Source: Alcaligenaceae bacterium (lineage in GTDB: Bacteria > Pseudomonadota > Gammaproteobacteria > Burkholderiales > Burkholderiaceae_B). Taken from it: DNA of 64,000 nucleotides. The position numbers and the translations under genes are program-made. The DNA lies in assembly GCA_013416435.1 (NCBI GenBank), contig JACCEN010000005.1:233201-297200 (forward strand). Reading direction: 5' to 3'. This document shows, in pieces, positions 35,750 through 45,092 of the stretch (its first letter is position 1; every line of letters starts with the position of its first letter). The notes under the pieces are model-generated. The model had not been told where the DNA came from and did not search any database. It worked only from the letters and a program-made list of their open reading frames with translations.

Positions 35750-36484
35750 ATGGACGCTTACGATTACGAAAGCCTTGCTGAACGCGTGGTGCTGGTGACG
35801 GGAGGAGGCAGCGGGCTGGGCGCCGCCGTCTGCAGCACGCTGGCGCATGACGGAGCCCACGTGGCGGTGGTCGATATCAACGAAGTCTCCGCACATGCGG
35901 TGGCCGATGAAATCAGCCAGGCCGGAGGCACGGCACAAGCGTTCACGATGGACGTCGGCGACGAGCAAGCCATCATCGACAGCCTGGAGAATGTCGTCGA
36001 GCGGTTCGGCCGTCTCGATGCCATCATCAACAATGCGGGCGTCGATGTCACGATAGGCATACGCGAAATGAAATCGGAGGACTGGCACCGCGTCATGGCG
36101 ACCAATCTTACCGGGCCATTCTTATTGACCAAGCACGGCCTCTCCCACTTGGCGCCGGGCGGACATGTCGTCAACATCGCTTCCACGGCGGCGCGTCGCG
36201 CCTGGCCGAATGCAAGCGCCTACCATGCGAGCAAATGGGGTTTGATGGGGCTCACGCATGCCCTGCATGCCGAATTGCGTGGCGTCGGCATCAAGGTGTC
36301 GGCCGTCATTGCGGGGGGAATGCGCACGCCTTTTCTGCTTGACCGGTTTCCCGATATCGACGTGGAGTTGCTGCAGGACCCGCATAATGTCGCCAGGGCG
36401 GTGAAGTTCGTGCTGACGCAACCTCCACAGACGGTCATACCGGAGGTGATGGTGCTGCCCATGAAGGAAACATCATGGCCTTGA
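35750..36484 (+). CDS. SDR-family oxidoreductase
   Basis: 244-residue NAD(P)-dependent short-chain dehydrogenase. Cofactor motif VTGGGSGLGAAV (about 17-28), INNAGVDV, and catalytic Tyr/Lys in SAYHASKWG with the preceding Ser in NIASTAA. ATG 35750 has GGAG in CTCTGGAGTGATA just upstream. It heads a + strand operon with sugar-phosphate and glycosyltransferase genes (10-bp overlap with the next), so it may reduce or oxidise a sugar nucleotide; substrate unknown. Confidence 0.88.
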   Translation: MDAYDYESLAERVVLVTGGGSGLGAAVCSTLAHDGAHVAVVDINEVSAHAVADEISQAGGTAQAFTMDVGDEQAIIDSLENVVERFGRLDAIINNAGVDVTIGIREMKSEDWHRVMATNLTGPFLLTKHGLSHLAPGGHVVNIASTAARRAWPNASAYHASKWGLMGLTHALHAELRGVGIKVSAVIAGGMRTPFLLDRFPDIDVELLQDPHNVARAVKFVLTQPPQTVIPEVMVLPMKETSWP

Positions 36485-37062
36485 CACCGGCCGTGTTCCT
36501 GGACAAAGACGGGACCGTGCTGCAGGATGTTCCTTATAACGTGGATCCGGCGTGCATGGCGTTTGCGCCGGGTGCGCGCCAAGGAGTGGCTCGCCTGGCC
36601 ACGCTGGGGCTGCCGCTGATCATCATTACGAACCAGCCCGGCATTGCGCGGGGCATGTTCGGTCTGGAAGCGCTGCAGGCAGTGCGGCAACGGCTTGCCT
36701 CTATGTTCGAGGAAGAGGGAGCAGCGCTTGCCGGCTTTTATTATTGCCCTCATCTTCCCCAGGCTTCGTTGCCCGCCCATGCCGTTCCGTGCGTCTGCCG
36801 CAAACCTGCGCCAGGCCTGCTGGTGGCCGCAGCCAAGGAGCACGGCATCGATCTGGGCCGCTCATGGTTCTTGGGCGATATCCTGGACGATATCGAAGCC
36901 GGGCGCCGTGCCGGATGCCGTACCGTGCTGATCGACAACGGCAATGAAACGGAGTGGAAGGCGGGCGAGTGGCGGGTTCCGCATCACAGGGTGCCGGACT
37001 TGGCGGCGGCAAGCCGCATCGTGGCGGACTCGTTTGAGTGCGCCGAGGGAGCCCACGCATGA
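36475..37062 (+). CDS. GmhB-like heptose bisphosphate phosphatase (HAD-IIIA)
   Basis: 195-residue HAD phosphatase of the histidinol-phosphate/GmhB group, which makes heptose-1-phosphate from D-glycero-D-manno-heptose 1,7-bisphosphate. Nucleophile motif FLDKDGTVLQ, motif II IITNQPG, zinc-loop residues YYCPHLP and PCVCRKPAPG, and motif IV FLGDILDDIEAGRRAG are all present. It overlaps the genes on both sides by 10 and 4 bp. The neighbouring GT9 enzymes support a heptose role. Confidence 0.88.
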   Translation: MALTPAVFLDKDGTVLQDVPYNVDPACMAFAPGARQGVARLATLGLPLIIITNQPGIARGMFGLEALQAVRQRLASMFEEEGAALAGFYYCPHLPQASLPAHAVPCVCRKPAPGLLVAAAKEHGIDLGRSWFLGDILDDIEAGRRAGCRTVLIDNGNETEWKAGEWRVPHHRVPDLAAASRIVADSFECAEGAHA

Positions 37063-38186
37063 ATTCGGCATCGAGCTGGCAGCAGGTGCGCAAGATTCTA
37101 TGCATCCGGCTGGACAACCTGGGTGATGTCCTCATGACGACCCCGGCCATACATGCCTTGAAGCAGGCCGGCCCCGGACGGCATATCAGCCTGCTGGCTT
37201 CGCCCGCAGGGGCGGCGCTGGCCGCTTATCTTCCCGATGTGGACGAAGTCATTGCCTACGACGCGCCCTGGGTAAAGAATGACAACGATGATCCTGAAGC
37301 GGAGGCGCGTGTATTGCGCGCATTGCGCGAGGCGAAGTTCGATGCGGCGGTCATCTTTACCGTATACAGCCAAAGCCCTTTGCCCGCTGCGCTGATGTGC
37401 CGGCTGGCCGGCATCCCGAGGGTGCTGGCGCAGTGCCGGGAGAACCCCTATCGTCTGCTGTCGGACTGGCAGCCTGAAACGGAGCCTCATCAGCAAACGC
37501 GACATGAAACACGTCGGCAGCTCGATCTGGTCGAAGTGGCGGGAGCCGTCAGCGATGAACAGAAGCTGGTCTTTGCAACGCGAGACGGCGACCGACAAAG
37601 CCTGCGGGAGAAGCTGGATGCGCGCGGACTGGGTCCCACGGACACATGGATCGTCTCGCATTGCGGCGCGACGGCGGCGTCCCGGCGCTATCCGCCCGGC
37701 CACTTTGCCCAGGTGCTGCGCATGTTGGGCGGGCGCGCCGGCACGGTGGTGCTGACCGGAGGCGCGTCGGAGCAGGCGCTGACAGCCGAGATAAGCACGA
37801 TGTGCAAAGACAGCGTGCCGATCGTCGACCTGGCGGGAGCCCTGAGCCTGGGAGAGCTCGCATGCCTGATCGAAGATGCAGCGTTGTTGCTGTCCAATAA
37901 TTCGGGGCCGGTGCACCTGGCGGCCGCCCTGGGTACGCCCGTGGTCGACCTTTATGCCTTGACCAACCCGCAGCACACGCCATGGATGGTGCGCCACCGG
38001 GTTCTTTACCACGATGTGCCGTGCAAGTATTGCTACCGCAGCGTATGCCCCGAGGGGCATAACGACTGCTTGCGGAAGGTTGCGCCCGCAACGGTGTGCG
38101 AGGCGGTACTGGAACTGCTGGCGGAAAGCACCCCGAACACCACCGAGCCGCCGGGGCGGTCTGAATTGGAGAAAATCGCATGCTGA
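37059..38186 (+). CDS. GT9 heptosyltransferase-like glycosyltransferase
   Basis: 375 residues, family 9 (ADP-heptose:LPS heptosyltransferase fold). ILCIRLDNLGDVLMTTPAIHAL at the N-terminus and the C-terminal donor site LLSNNSGPVHLAAALGTPVVDLYA are typical. Four-base overlap with the phosphatase gene (ATG 37059). CKYCYRSVCPEGHNDCL near the C-terminus is a Cys-rich tail common to this GT9 subgroup. The acceptor is unknown. Confidence 0.87.
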   Translation: MNSASSWQQVRKILCIRLDNLGDVLMTTPAIHALKQAGPGRHISLLASPAGAALAAYLPDVDEVIAYDAPWVKNDNDDPEAEARVLRALREAKFDAAVIFTVYSQSPLPAALMCRLAGIPRVLAQCRENPYRLLSDWQPETEPHQQTRHETRRQLDLVEVAGAVSDEQKLVFATRDGDRQSLREKLDARGLGPTDTWIVSHCGATAASRRYPPGHFAQVLRMLGGRAGTVVLTGGASEQALTAEISTMCKDSVPIVDLAGALSLGELACLIEDAALLLSNNSGPVHLAAALGTPVVDLYALTNPQHTPWMVRHRVLYHDVPCKYCYRSVCPEGHNDCLRKVAPATVCEAVLELLAESTPNTTEPPGRSELEKIAC

Positions 38187-39910
38187 CTCTGGGCATCAAC
38201 TCAACGTTTCATGACTGTTCCGCCGCCATGGTGCGTGACGGCAAAGTGTTGGCGGCAGTGGAGGAGGAGCGCTTCACTCGCGTCAAGCACGGCAAGCGTC
38301 CCGTGCCGTTCTCCACGTGGCAACTGCCTTATTACTCCATCGACTATTGTCTGGCCCAGGCGGGCTGCGAACTGGCGGACGTCGACCACATCGCCTACGC
38401 TTTCGATCCGGCGCTGCTCAAGGACGATATCGCGCCTGGCGGCCGGATCGAGCTGCCGCTGGAGCCGTCGGCCGAATGGAAGGGGCCCGGATCCCCCTGG
38501 GACGGACTGTTTCTTTCTTATATCGTGAATGCGCCGCGCCAATTGGTCAGCGGGGTCCCCCTGCATCTTCAGGATCGGTTCCGTTCGGCCACCCTGCAGC
38601 ATGTGCTCGCGCGCTGGCGCTTTCTTGAGCATCATCTTTGCCATGAGGCCAGCGCGTTCATGGCGGCGCCGTACGAAGAGTCGGCGGTCCTTACCATGGA
38701 CGGCAGGGGCGAGCGGACCACCACCAGCTATGGCCATTTCAATGATGGACGCTATGAGCGTATCAAGCAGGTGTTCCTGCCGCATTCCTTGGGGCTGTTG
38801 TATGAGGACGTAACGCGATATCTGGGTTTTCTCCATTCCTCCGATGAGTATAAAGTCATGGCATTGGCTTCGTATGGGCAAGCAGCCTATATCGACGAAT
38901 TCCGCCGCATCTTGCAATACGATGGCGAAGGCGGCTACACGCTGCATCCCTGCAAGTGGGAAGAAGCCTTCGGGCCGGCCCGTTTGCGCGGAACGGATTT
39001 TCTGCCCCGGCACATGGACATCGCGCATTCATTGCAAAAGGTGCTCGAGGAAACCGTCATGGAGATGGCCGACTGGCTGCATGGCCAGACGCGCTCGCGA
39101 CGGCTTTGCATGGCTGGCGGTGTGGCGCTGAACTGCGTCTTGAATGCGCGCCTTGCCGACGAAGGACCGTTCGACAGCGTATGGGTGCAGCCGGCCGCGG
39201 GCGATGCGGGCACTGCCCTGGGCGCCGCGTTATGGACGGACCAGCACGAGCGCGGAGCCGATCGGCCGGAATGGGTCATGGACCACGCCTATCTCGGTCC
39301 TTCTTACGATGACGAGGAAATCGGCAGATTCCTGACGCGTTCCGGTGTCAAACACCAGAAGCTTTCCAAGGTTGCGGAGACCGCGGCCGAGATGCTCGCA
39401 GACGAGAAAGTCATTGGCTGGTTCCAGGGGCGGATGGAGTTCGGCCCCAGGGCGTTGGGTGCGCGTTCGATTCTCGCCTCGCCCCGCAACAGCGCCATGC
39501 AGTCACGCCTGAATGAGCTCAAGGACAGAGAGGACTTCAGGCCGGTCGCGCCCGTCGTGCTCGAAGAGCGAGCGCATCTATGGTTCGACAGCCATGGAAA
39601 AGAACGGATCCAGGCGCCTTTCATGCTGTTCGTGTTCGATGTGCTGCCGGACAAGGCGGACCGGATACCGGCGGTGCGCCATACCGATGGGACGGCCCGG
39701 GTCCAGACCGTGAATGCGCAGCAGCATCCTCTGCTGCATCAGTTGCTGACGATGTTCGAGGCGCGGACGGGCGTGCCCGTGCTGGTGAACACATCGTTCA
39801 ACACGCGGGGAGAACCAGTCGTATGCAGCCCGCGCGATGCCCTGGAGTCGTTCTGGACGTCGCCCCTGGATGCCTTGTTCATAGGAAGCTATCTCGTAGA
39901 GAAGACATGA
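38180..39910 (+). CDS. Carbamoyltransferase, NodU/CmcH family
   Basis: 576 residues. Kae1-like N-terminal domain (LGINSTFHDCSAAMVRDGKVLAAVEEERFTRVKHG), metal-binding HHLCHEASAFMAAPY, MAGGVALNCVLNARL, and the C-terminal YrdC-like part with EFGPRALGARSILASPRN and PVLVNTSFNTRGEPVVCSP. It transfers a carbamoyl group from carbamoyl phosphate to a hydroxyl, here probably of a sugar. Overlaps the GT9 genes on both sides (7 and 4 bp). In Pseudomonas, WapO of the same family carbamoylates core heptose, a useful parallel. Confidence 0.92.
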   Translation: MLTLGINSTFHDCSAAMVRDGKVLAAVEEERFTRVKHGKRPVPFSTWQLPYYSIDYCLAQAGCELADVDHIAYAFDPALLKDDIAPGGRIELPLEPSAEWKGPGSPWDGLFLSYIVNAPRQLVSGVPLHLQDRFRSATLQHVLARWRFLEHHLCHEASAFMAAPYEESAVLTMDGRGERTTTSYGHFNDGRYERIKQVFLPHSLGLLYEDVTRYLGFLHSSDEYKVMALASYGQAAYIDEFRRILQYDGEGGYTLHPCKWEEAFGPARLRGTDFLPRHMDIAHSLQKVLEETVMEMADWLHGQTRSRRLCMAGGVALNCVLNARLADEGPFDSVWVQPAAGDAGTALGAALWTDQHERGADRPEWVMDHAYLGPSYDDEEIGRFLTRSGVKHQKLSKVAETAAEMLADEKVIGWFQGRMEFGPRALGARSILASPRNSAMQSRLNELKDREDFRPVAPVVLEERAHLWFDSHGKERIQAPFMLFVFDVLPDKADRIPAVRHTDGTARVQTVNAQQHPLLHQLLTMFEARTGVPVLVNTSFNTRGEPVVCSPRDALESFWTSPLDALFIGSYLVEKT

Positions 39911-40989
39911 TGAAGGACGCACGCGCCGCCGTTCCCATAGACTGGGAAGGCAGGCTAAGCAAGGTCGCCGTGTTCCGGGCGTTGAACCTGGGTGACATGC
40001 TGTGCGCGATTCCGGCGCTGCGCGCTTTGCGCCGCCAGCTGCCGGAGGCCCGTATCACCCTGGTGGGTCTGGAAAGCGCGACACCGGTGTTGCGGCATTT
40101 TCGGGCGTATCTGGACGAACTGGTGATCTTTCCCGGCGATCCTGCGTTTCCGGAACAGCCGGTACACGGAGACGCCTTGCCTGGCTTCTATCGTGATATG
40201 CGGGAACGGGCGTTTGACCTTGTGCTGCAACTGCACGGCAGCGGTCAGCAATCCAATGACATCGTGCGGGCGATGGAGCCCGCGCAGTGGGCGGGCTTCG
40301 TTCCCGCAACCGAACAAGCGGTCCCAGGCCGCTTCCTGCCCTGGCCGGATCATCTGCATGAGATCCACCGGTATCTGGCTTTGCTCGCGCACATCGGCGT
40401 GGACGCCGAGGACGACGGTCTGGAATTGCCGATCAGCGCATCGGACCATGCGGAAGGGGATGCGCTGGCGTCCCGGTTGGGGTTGGATCTCGACCGGACC
40501 GTGTTCATACATCCGGGCGCGAGGCTGGCGTCGCGCCGCTGGCCGCTCAAGCGCTATGCCGAGGTTGCGGGGGCGCTTGCCGATGCGGGCTGGCAAATTG
40601 CCATCACGGGCAGCAAGGGTGAAGCTCCGTTGGCGCAGCGCTTGAAAGCTGCCATGGATCGGCCCTGTGTCGATTTGTGCGGAGAAACGTCGCTCGGCGG
40701 CCTGGCCAGCCTGCTGCAGCGCGGGCGCTTGCTGGTATGCAACGACACGGGAATCTCGCACGTGGCGGCCAGCGTGCATTTGCCCAGTGTCGTCATCGCC
40801 TCGGGCAGCGATGTGGCCAGATGGGCGCCGCTGGACACGCAGCGGCACACTGTTCTTCATACCCCCATGGCATGCCGGCCCTGTGCTTATGACGAATGTC
40901 CTGTCGGGCACCCTTGCGCACTGGGCGTCGAGGTCGGCCACGTGATGGCTGAAGCGGTCAGGCGCCTGAACTCCGGAGAGCGTCCATGA
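39907..40989 (+). CDS. Second GT9 heptosyltransferase-like glycosyltransferase
   Basis: 360 residues. FRALNLGDMLCAIPALRALRRQLPEARI, VLQLHGSGQQSNDIV, FIHPGARLASRRWPLKRYAEVA and LLVCNDTGISHVAASVHLPSVVI match GT9 enzymes. It carries the same C-terminal Cys pattern (CRPCAYDECPVGHPC) as the first GT9. It starts inside the carbamoyltransferase stop (ATGA), and its own stop overlaps the next ATG. Confidence 0.87.
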   Translation: MMKDARAAVPIDWEGRLSKVAVFRALNLGDMLCAIPALRALRRQLPEARITLVGLESATPVLRHFRAYLDELVIFPGDPAFPEQPVHGDALPGFYRDMRERAFDLVLQLHGSGQQSNDIVRAMEPAQWAGFVPATEQAVPGRFLPWPDHLHEIHRYLALLAHIGVDAEDDGLELPISASDHAEGDALASRLGLDLDRTVFIHPGARLASRRWPLKRYAEVAGALADAGWQIAITGSKGEAPLAQRLKAAMDRPCVDLCGETSLGGLASLLQRGRLLVCNDTGISHVAASVHLPSVVIASGSDVARWAPLDTQRHTVLHTPMACRPCAYDECPVGHPCALGVEVGHVMAEAVRRLNSGERP

Positions 40990-41948
40990 CTGATACCTTG
41001 CGCATACTGACTTGGCACGTGCATGGAAACTACCTGTATTCCCTGACGCAGTTGCCGCTGCAGTTCATCGTGCCGGTCATGCCCGACAATCGGCCCGGCT
41101 ATGCGTCGCTTGGGACCAAGATACCCTGGGGAAGCAACGTGCGCATGGTACCTGCCGATCAACTGCGCGAGCAGCAGTTCGATTGCATCATCTATCAGTC
41201 GCGTCCCGTCTTCGAACACGACAGTCACCAGTTGCTGTCCCCCGAGCAGCGCAATCTCCCCAGCGTCTATATCGAACACAATCCGCCCGAGCCGCATCCC
41301 ACCAATACGCGCCATGTTTTCCGGCATGACCGGGGCGTGCTCGTGCACGTGACGCATTACAACGCCTTGATGTGGGACGCGGGCGACATGCCCATCGCCG
41401 TCATCGAGCACGGGGTGCCGGAGTCGCCGGGCGTTCACTACATCGGCGAACTGGAACGCGGCATCGTGGTGATCAATAATCTCGGTTCCCGCGGACGGCG
41501 TGTCGGTGCCGACATCTATGAATGGGCGCATGCGCACATGCCGCTGGACTTGATCGGCATGGGTTCCGAAACCATGAGGGGCGGCAAGGGCGAAGTCGCC
41601 AACATGGAGGTGCCGGCGTTCATGGCTCGGTACCGGTTTTTCTTTACGCCGATCCGATACGCCAGCCTTGGGCTGTCGCTGGTGGAAGCGATGATGGCCG
41701 GGATGCCTGTGCTGGGCATTGCCGCCACCGAGCTTCCCCATGTCATCGAGAATGGCGTCAACGGCTACGTGGACAATCGCCCCTCGGCGCTGCTCGATGT
41801 ATCGCGCCAGTTGCTCGCCGATCCCGGCTTGGCCCGGAAGTGGGGCGCCGCCGCTCAGCGGACGGCGTGTGAACGTTTCGGCATGGCGCGTTTCGTGGCG
41901 GACTGGGAATGCCTGCTTGCAGGCCTCACGGGTACCGGCAGAGGCTGA
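40986..41948 (+). CDS. GT4-type glycosyltransferase
   Basis: 320 residues, GT-B fold. C-terminal donor domain: IRYASLGLSLVEAMMAGMPVLGIAATELPHVIENGVNGYVD, the standard E-x7-E-like GT4 motif. The N-terminal half is less conserved (WHVHGNYLYSLTQLPLQFIVPV). Last gene of the + strand operon, ending 11 bp before the convergent Ugd gene. Confidence 0.82.
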   Translation: MTDTLRILTWHVHGNYLYSLTQLPLQFIVPVMPDNRPGYASLGTKIPWGSNVRMVPADQLREQQFDCIIYQSRPVFEHDSHQLLSPEQRNLPSVYIEHNPPEPHPTNTRHVFRHDRGVLVHVTHYNALMWDAGDMPIAVIEHGVPESPGVHYIGELERGIVVINNLGSRGRRVGADIYEWAHAHMPLDLIGMGSETMRGGKGEVANMEVPAFMARYRFFFTPIRYASLGLSLVEAMMAGMPVLGIAATELPHVIENGVNGYVDNRPSALLDVSRQLLADPGLARKWGAAAQRTACERFGMARFVADWECLLAGLTGTGRG

Positions 41949-41959
41949 CGCGAGCCGTG

Positions 41960-43357
41960 CTACCCAAGGGGCCGCGGCTCGGCATGCGATGCCGCGGTTT
42001 GCCGAAGGCGGATGGGTTCGCCCGCCGGCGGGCCTTCCGTCCTTTCTCCCAGGCGATGGCATCGCAACCCATGCCGTTGCAGCGCGGAGGCGTGATAGAT
42101 GCCCCGGGCATCGAAGATCATGCGGCCTCGAAGACGAGCCGCCACGGCGCCGAAGTCGGGCGTCTTGAATTCTTCCCATTCCGTCATCAGCACCAGCGCA
42201 TCGGCATTTTCGCAAACGCTAAGGGCCGAATCGCCGAACACCGCGGGCGTATCGCCCAGCGCTTGGCGCGCGGCATGCATGGCGACCGGATCATACGCGG
42301 ACACCATGGCGCCTTCTTCGAGCAGCCCGCGCGCGAGCGCGAGGCTGGGGGCCGAACGCACATCGTCCGTGCCCGGCTTGAAGGAAAGTCCCCATATCGC
42401 GATGCGCCTGTGGCGCAGCTTGCCGCCGAAATGGTCCTGAATGGCGGCAAGCAATCGCTGTCCTTGTTGCAGGTTGACCCGCTGGATGCTGCGCAGCATG
42501 TATGCCGGTTCGCCCGCTTCCCGAGCGGTATTGATCAATGCACGCAAGTCCTTGGGCAGGCAAGAGCCGCCATAGCCTGCCCCGGGGTGCAGATAGCCCG
42601 CCCCGATGCGGGCATCGCTTTTCAGCACGCTGCAAATGGACTCTATGTCGGCGCCCAGGCTGCCGGCCAGCCCGGCCAGTTCATTGATCATCGATATTCG
42701 CGCGGCCAGCATGGCGTTGCAGGCGTATTTGGCGAACTCCGCGCTGCGCCGATCCATGAGCATCAGGCGATCACCTTGCCCGCTGAATGGCGCGTAGAGT
42801 TCAGCCAGGACGTCGGCCGAGCGCGCGTCATTGGCGCCGATCACGATACGGCTGGGATGCCGGAAGTCCTGGATGGCCCGTCCTTCCGCGAGAAATTCCG
42901 GATTGGAAGCGACACGCACCCATGGCTGGCCGGCGGATGCGCCATGCTTTGCATTCAGCAGTTTTTCGATACGGTCGCCCGTGCCGATCGGCACGGTCGA
43001 CTTCACGACGATGGTGCAGTCCTCGAACGCCGTATCCGCCAGTTCGTGGACGCAGTTGAGCAGGTTCTCCAGATTGGCGCTGCCGTTCGATTGGGAGGGC
43101 GTGCCGACCGCCAGGAAGGCGACGGCGGCGTTTCGCATGGCACGAGCAATACTGGTTTCGAAACTCAGCCTGCCCGCCTTCAGCTGTGCGCCAAGGAGTT
43201 CGTCCAGTCCAGGTTCATGAAACGGCAGCCGTCCCGCGCGAAGCGCAGCGACCTTGCCGGCATCGTGATCGACGCATACGACCTGATTCCCCGCTTCCGC
43301 GAGACAGCAACCCGTGACCAGGCCAACGTAACCCGATCCAATGACGACGACCTTCAT
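41960..43357 (-). CDS. ugd: UDP-glucose 6-dehydrogenase family protein
   Basis: 465 residues. NAD motif VVVIGSGYVGLVTGCCLAEAG, VAVGTPSQSNGSANLE-type segment, NPEFLAEGRAIQDF, KYACNAMLAARISMINELA and the catalytic Cys in GAGYGGSCLPKDLRALI. It makes UDP-glucuronate (or a related uronate). A tail of about 25 residues after the last domain is Pro/Arg-rich. Convergent with the GT4 gene. Confidence 0.9.
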   Translation of the reverse strand: MKVVVIGSGYVGLVTGCCLAEAGNQVVCVDHDAGKVAALRAGRLPFHEPGLDELLGAQLKAGRLSFETSIARAMRNAAVAFLAVGTPSQSNGSANLENLLNCVHELADTAFEDCTIVVKSTVPIGTGDRIEKLLNAKHGASAGQPWVRVASNPEFLAEGRAIQDFRHPSRIVIGANDARSADVLAELYAPFSGQGDRLMLMDRRSAEFAKYACNAMLAARISMINELAGLAGSLGADIESICSVLKSDARIGAGYLHPGAGYGGSCLPKDLRALINTAREAGEPAYMLRSIQRVNLQQGQRLLAAIQDHFGGKLRHRRIAIWGLSFKPGTDDVRSAPSLALARGLLEEGAMVSAYDPVAMHAARQALGDTPAVFGDSALSVCENADALVLMTEWEEFKTPDFGAVAARLRGRMIFDARGIYHASALQRHGLRCHRLGERTEGPPAGEPIRLRQTAASHAEPRPLG

Positions 43358-43455
43358 GCGGAATCCTTTGAGTAAAAATTACGCGGTGGCGGGGAGGATG
43401 CGCCCACGGGCGCTACGTCCGATGCGTGAACGAAGCAAGCGTTATGCCCGCCGCA

Positions 43456-44352
43456 TCATTCGGCCTGCGCGGTTTCGTGCCGCCATACGCGCTTCAGCAA
43501 TGCGCGTGTGGACGGCTTGAGAATGCGCCGGCGTTCGCGCACGCTGTTCCAGCCCTTCAGTGCGTCGAGCAGGATGGAGGTGCGCATGCCCCCATGGGAG
43601 GCATCGCGCAAGGAAATAGTGGTTCGCCGCAGCGCCATGGGCCAGGGGAGCCTCAGCCACGCCGTCCATATCGCATTGCGTGCGATCAGTTTCCGGCGCA
43701 GCCCGCTGTCCCTCGCAAGGGAAGGCCAGTGATGGACTTGAAGTTCGGGCGCATAGACGATGCGGCCGCCCGCATCCAGAACGTCCATGGCGAGCAAAGC
43801 CTCTTCTCCGCCGATGAAGAAAGGTGGCCAGTACCCGCCCGCTTCCCGGTATGCGCGCGTACGCATGACGTTGGCGCCCGCCATGAAGCCGGTCAACAGG
43901 GGGCCGATGCCGGGCATGTGCTCCAAGGGGCTGTCCGCCATGGCGGCGCAAGCCGGATCGAGCCGCGCCTCGGGACCGACGACGATGCGCGCGTTCAGAA
44001 TGTCGATCTCGGGCCAGGCATCCAGCAAGTCCGCCGCTTTGCGCAATGAGCCCGCTGCCCACCAGGTGTCATCGTCGCAGAAGGCCACGTATGGCGTTCG
44101 TACGCGCTCTACGCCCAGATTGCGCCCCGCCGCGCCAAGGTTGCGCTCTGATCTGACAATAGTAATGCCCGGGTAGAGGGCGGCGAGCCGTTCGGCGGTA
44201 TGGTCCGTGCTCGCATTGTCGACCACGATGAGGGGCACGCGTTCCGGCAGTGCCTGAAGCCGGTCGAGCGTCCGGCATAGTTCATCGCAGCGGTTATGCG
44301 TCAATACGACCACGCTCACGCGTAGTTCGTCCTCCGACGCGTCGTGCGTCAT
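43456..44352 (-). CDS. GT2-family glycosyltransferase
   Basis: 298 residues, GT-A fold. VSVVVLTHNRCDELCRTLDRL, IVVDNASTDHT, GAAGRNLGVERVRTPYVAFCDDDTWW (DxD-type metal site) and FFIGGEEALLAMDVLDAGGRIVYAPELQVHHWPS. Soluble. ATG 44352 overlaps the PIG-L stop by 4 bp. Not a polymerising synthase, because no membrane helices are seen. Confidence 0.87.
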   Translation of the reverse strand: MTHDASEDELRVSVVVLTHNRCDELCRTLDRLQALPERVPLIVVDNASTDHTAERLAALYPGITIVRSERNLGAAGRNLGVERVRTPYVAFCDDDTWWAAGSLRKAADLLDAWPEIDILNARIVVGPEARLDPACAAMADSPLEHMPGIGPLLTGFMAGANVMRTRAYREAGGYWPPFFIGGEEALLAMDVLDAGGRIVYAPELQVHHWPSLARDSGLRRKLIARNAIWTAWLRLPWPMALRRTTISLRDASHGGMRTSILLDALKGWNSVRERRRILKPSTRALLKRVWRHETAQAE

Positions 44353-45092
44353 AGGAACTCCATATTGCACTGCAGCCGCCAATATTGCTCATGCTGATGC
44401 AGCACCGGCCGGCCGTCGTCGTAGCCCAAGCCACGGAACTGACTGCGATACGCCTCTACCGCGCGAGCCTTGCCTTCCTTCAGGCCGCCAACGCGCGATG
44501 GCGTGGCCACGATGCCGCGGTCCAGAAGCTCCGCAATCCGTGATCCGACGCGCTCGGGACGTTTGCTATACGGAATGTCTTCGTAGGCGAACCATTGTAC
44601 GGATGGGATCCGGTGGCAGATCAGCATCAAGACATTCGACACGCGTACATGGTCCTCATGAAAGAGTCCAAGGGGGAAGAACACGGCAGAGGGTTGTGCC
44701 TGCGCGATCATGGCCGCCAGCGTGTCGGCCAGAAAGTCCGACCCATGATCGGGCCGCCGCACATACTGGCTGTCCAGGAAGTCCAGATCGACGCCGACAG
44801 CCCGCAGCGCATCCAGGGCCTCCCGGTTTTCCGACGCCCGCACCCGCATGGCCTCGCCAGCGCTGGAGAATCCGCAACGGCGATCCCAGTCGGTGAGTAT
44901 GCGCGCGTCCCGGGGGCGGCCGGTAAAGACCGTCATGACAGTGCTTTGCGGGATGGCCGACAGCAGATTCCCGCAACTGAACACGGCATCATCATAGTGC
45001 GGCGACACCACGATGAGCGGACTGAGCGCTGTCGCGAAGTCCGCCACGGGATCGGGAGCCACCGCGCAGGCAAGCGATGAGGACTCAGGCAT
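44349..45092 (-). CDS. PIG-L family deacetylase
   Basis: 247 residues, zinc deacetylase of the LmbE/PIG-L family acting on N-acetyl sugars. Metal site VVSPHYDDAVFSCG (the usual HPDD is PHYDD here) and FPLGLFHEDHVRVSN. No signal peptide, so cytosolic. It overlaps the hypothetical gene upstream by 8 bp and GT2 downstream by 4 bp, forming one operon. It probably unmasks an amino sugar. Confidence 0.87.
   Translation of the reverse strand: MPESSSLACAVAPDPVADFATALSPLIVVSPHYDDAVFSCGNLLSAIPQSTVMTVFTGRPRDARILTDWDRRCGFSSAGEAMRVRASENREALDALRAVGVDLDFLDSQYVRRPDHGSDFLADTLAAMIAQAQPSAVFFPLGLFHEDHVRVSNVLMLICHRIPSVQWFAYEDIPYSKRPERVGSRIAELLDRGIVATPSRVGGLKEGKARAVEAYRSQFRGLGYDDGRPVLHQHEQYWRLQCNMEFL

Noticed and set aside
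41909..43375. 488-codon + strand frame over ugd
   Set aside because: Antisense to ugd, which has intact NAD and catalytic Cys motifs.
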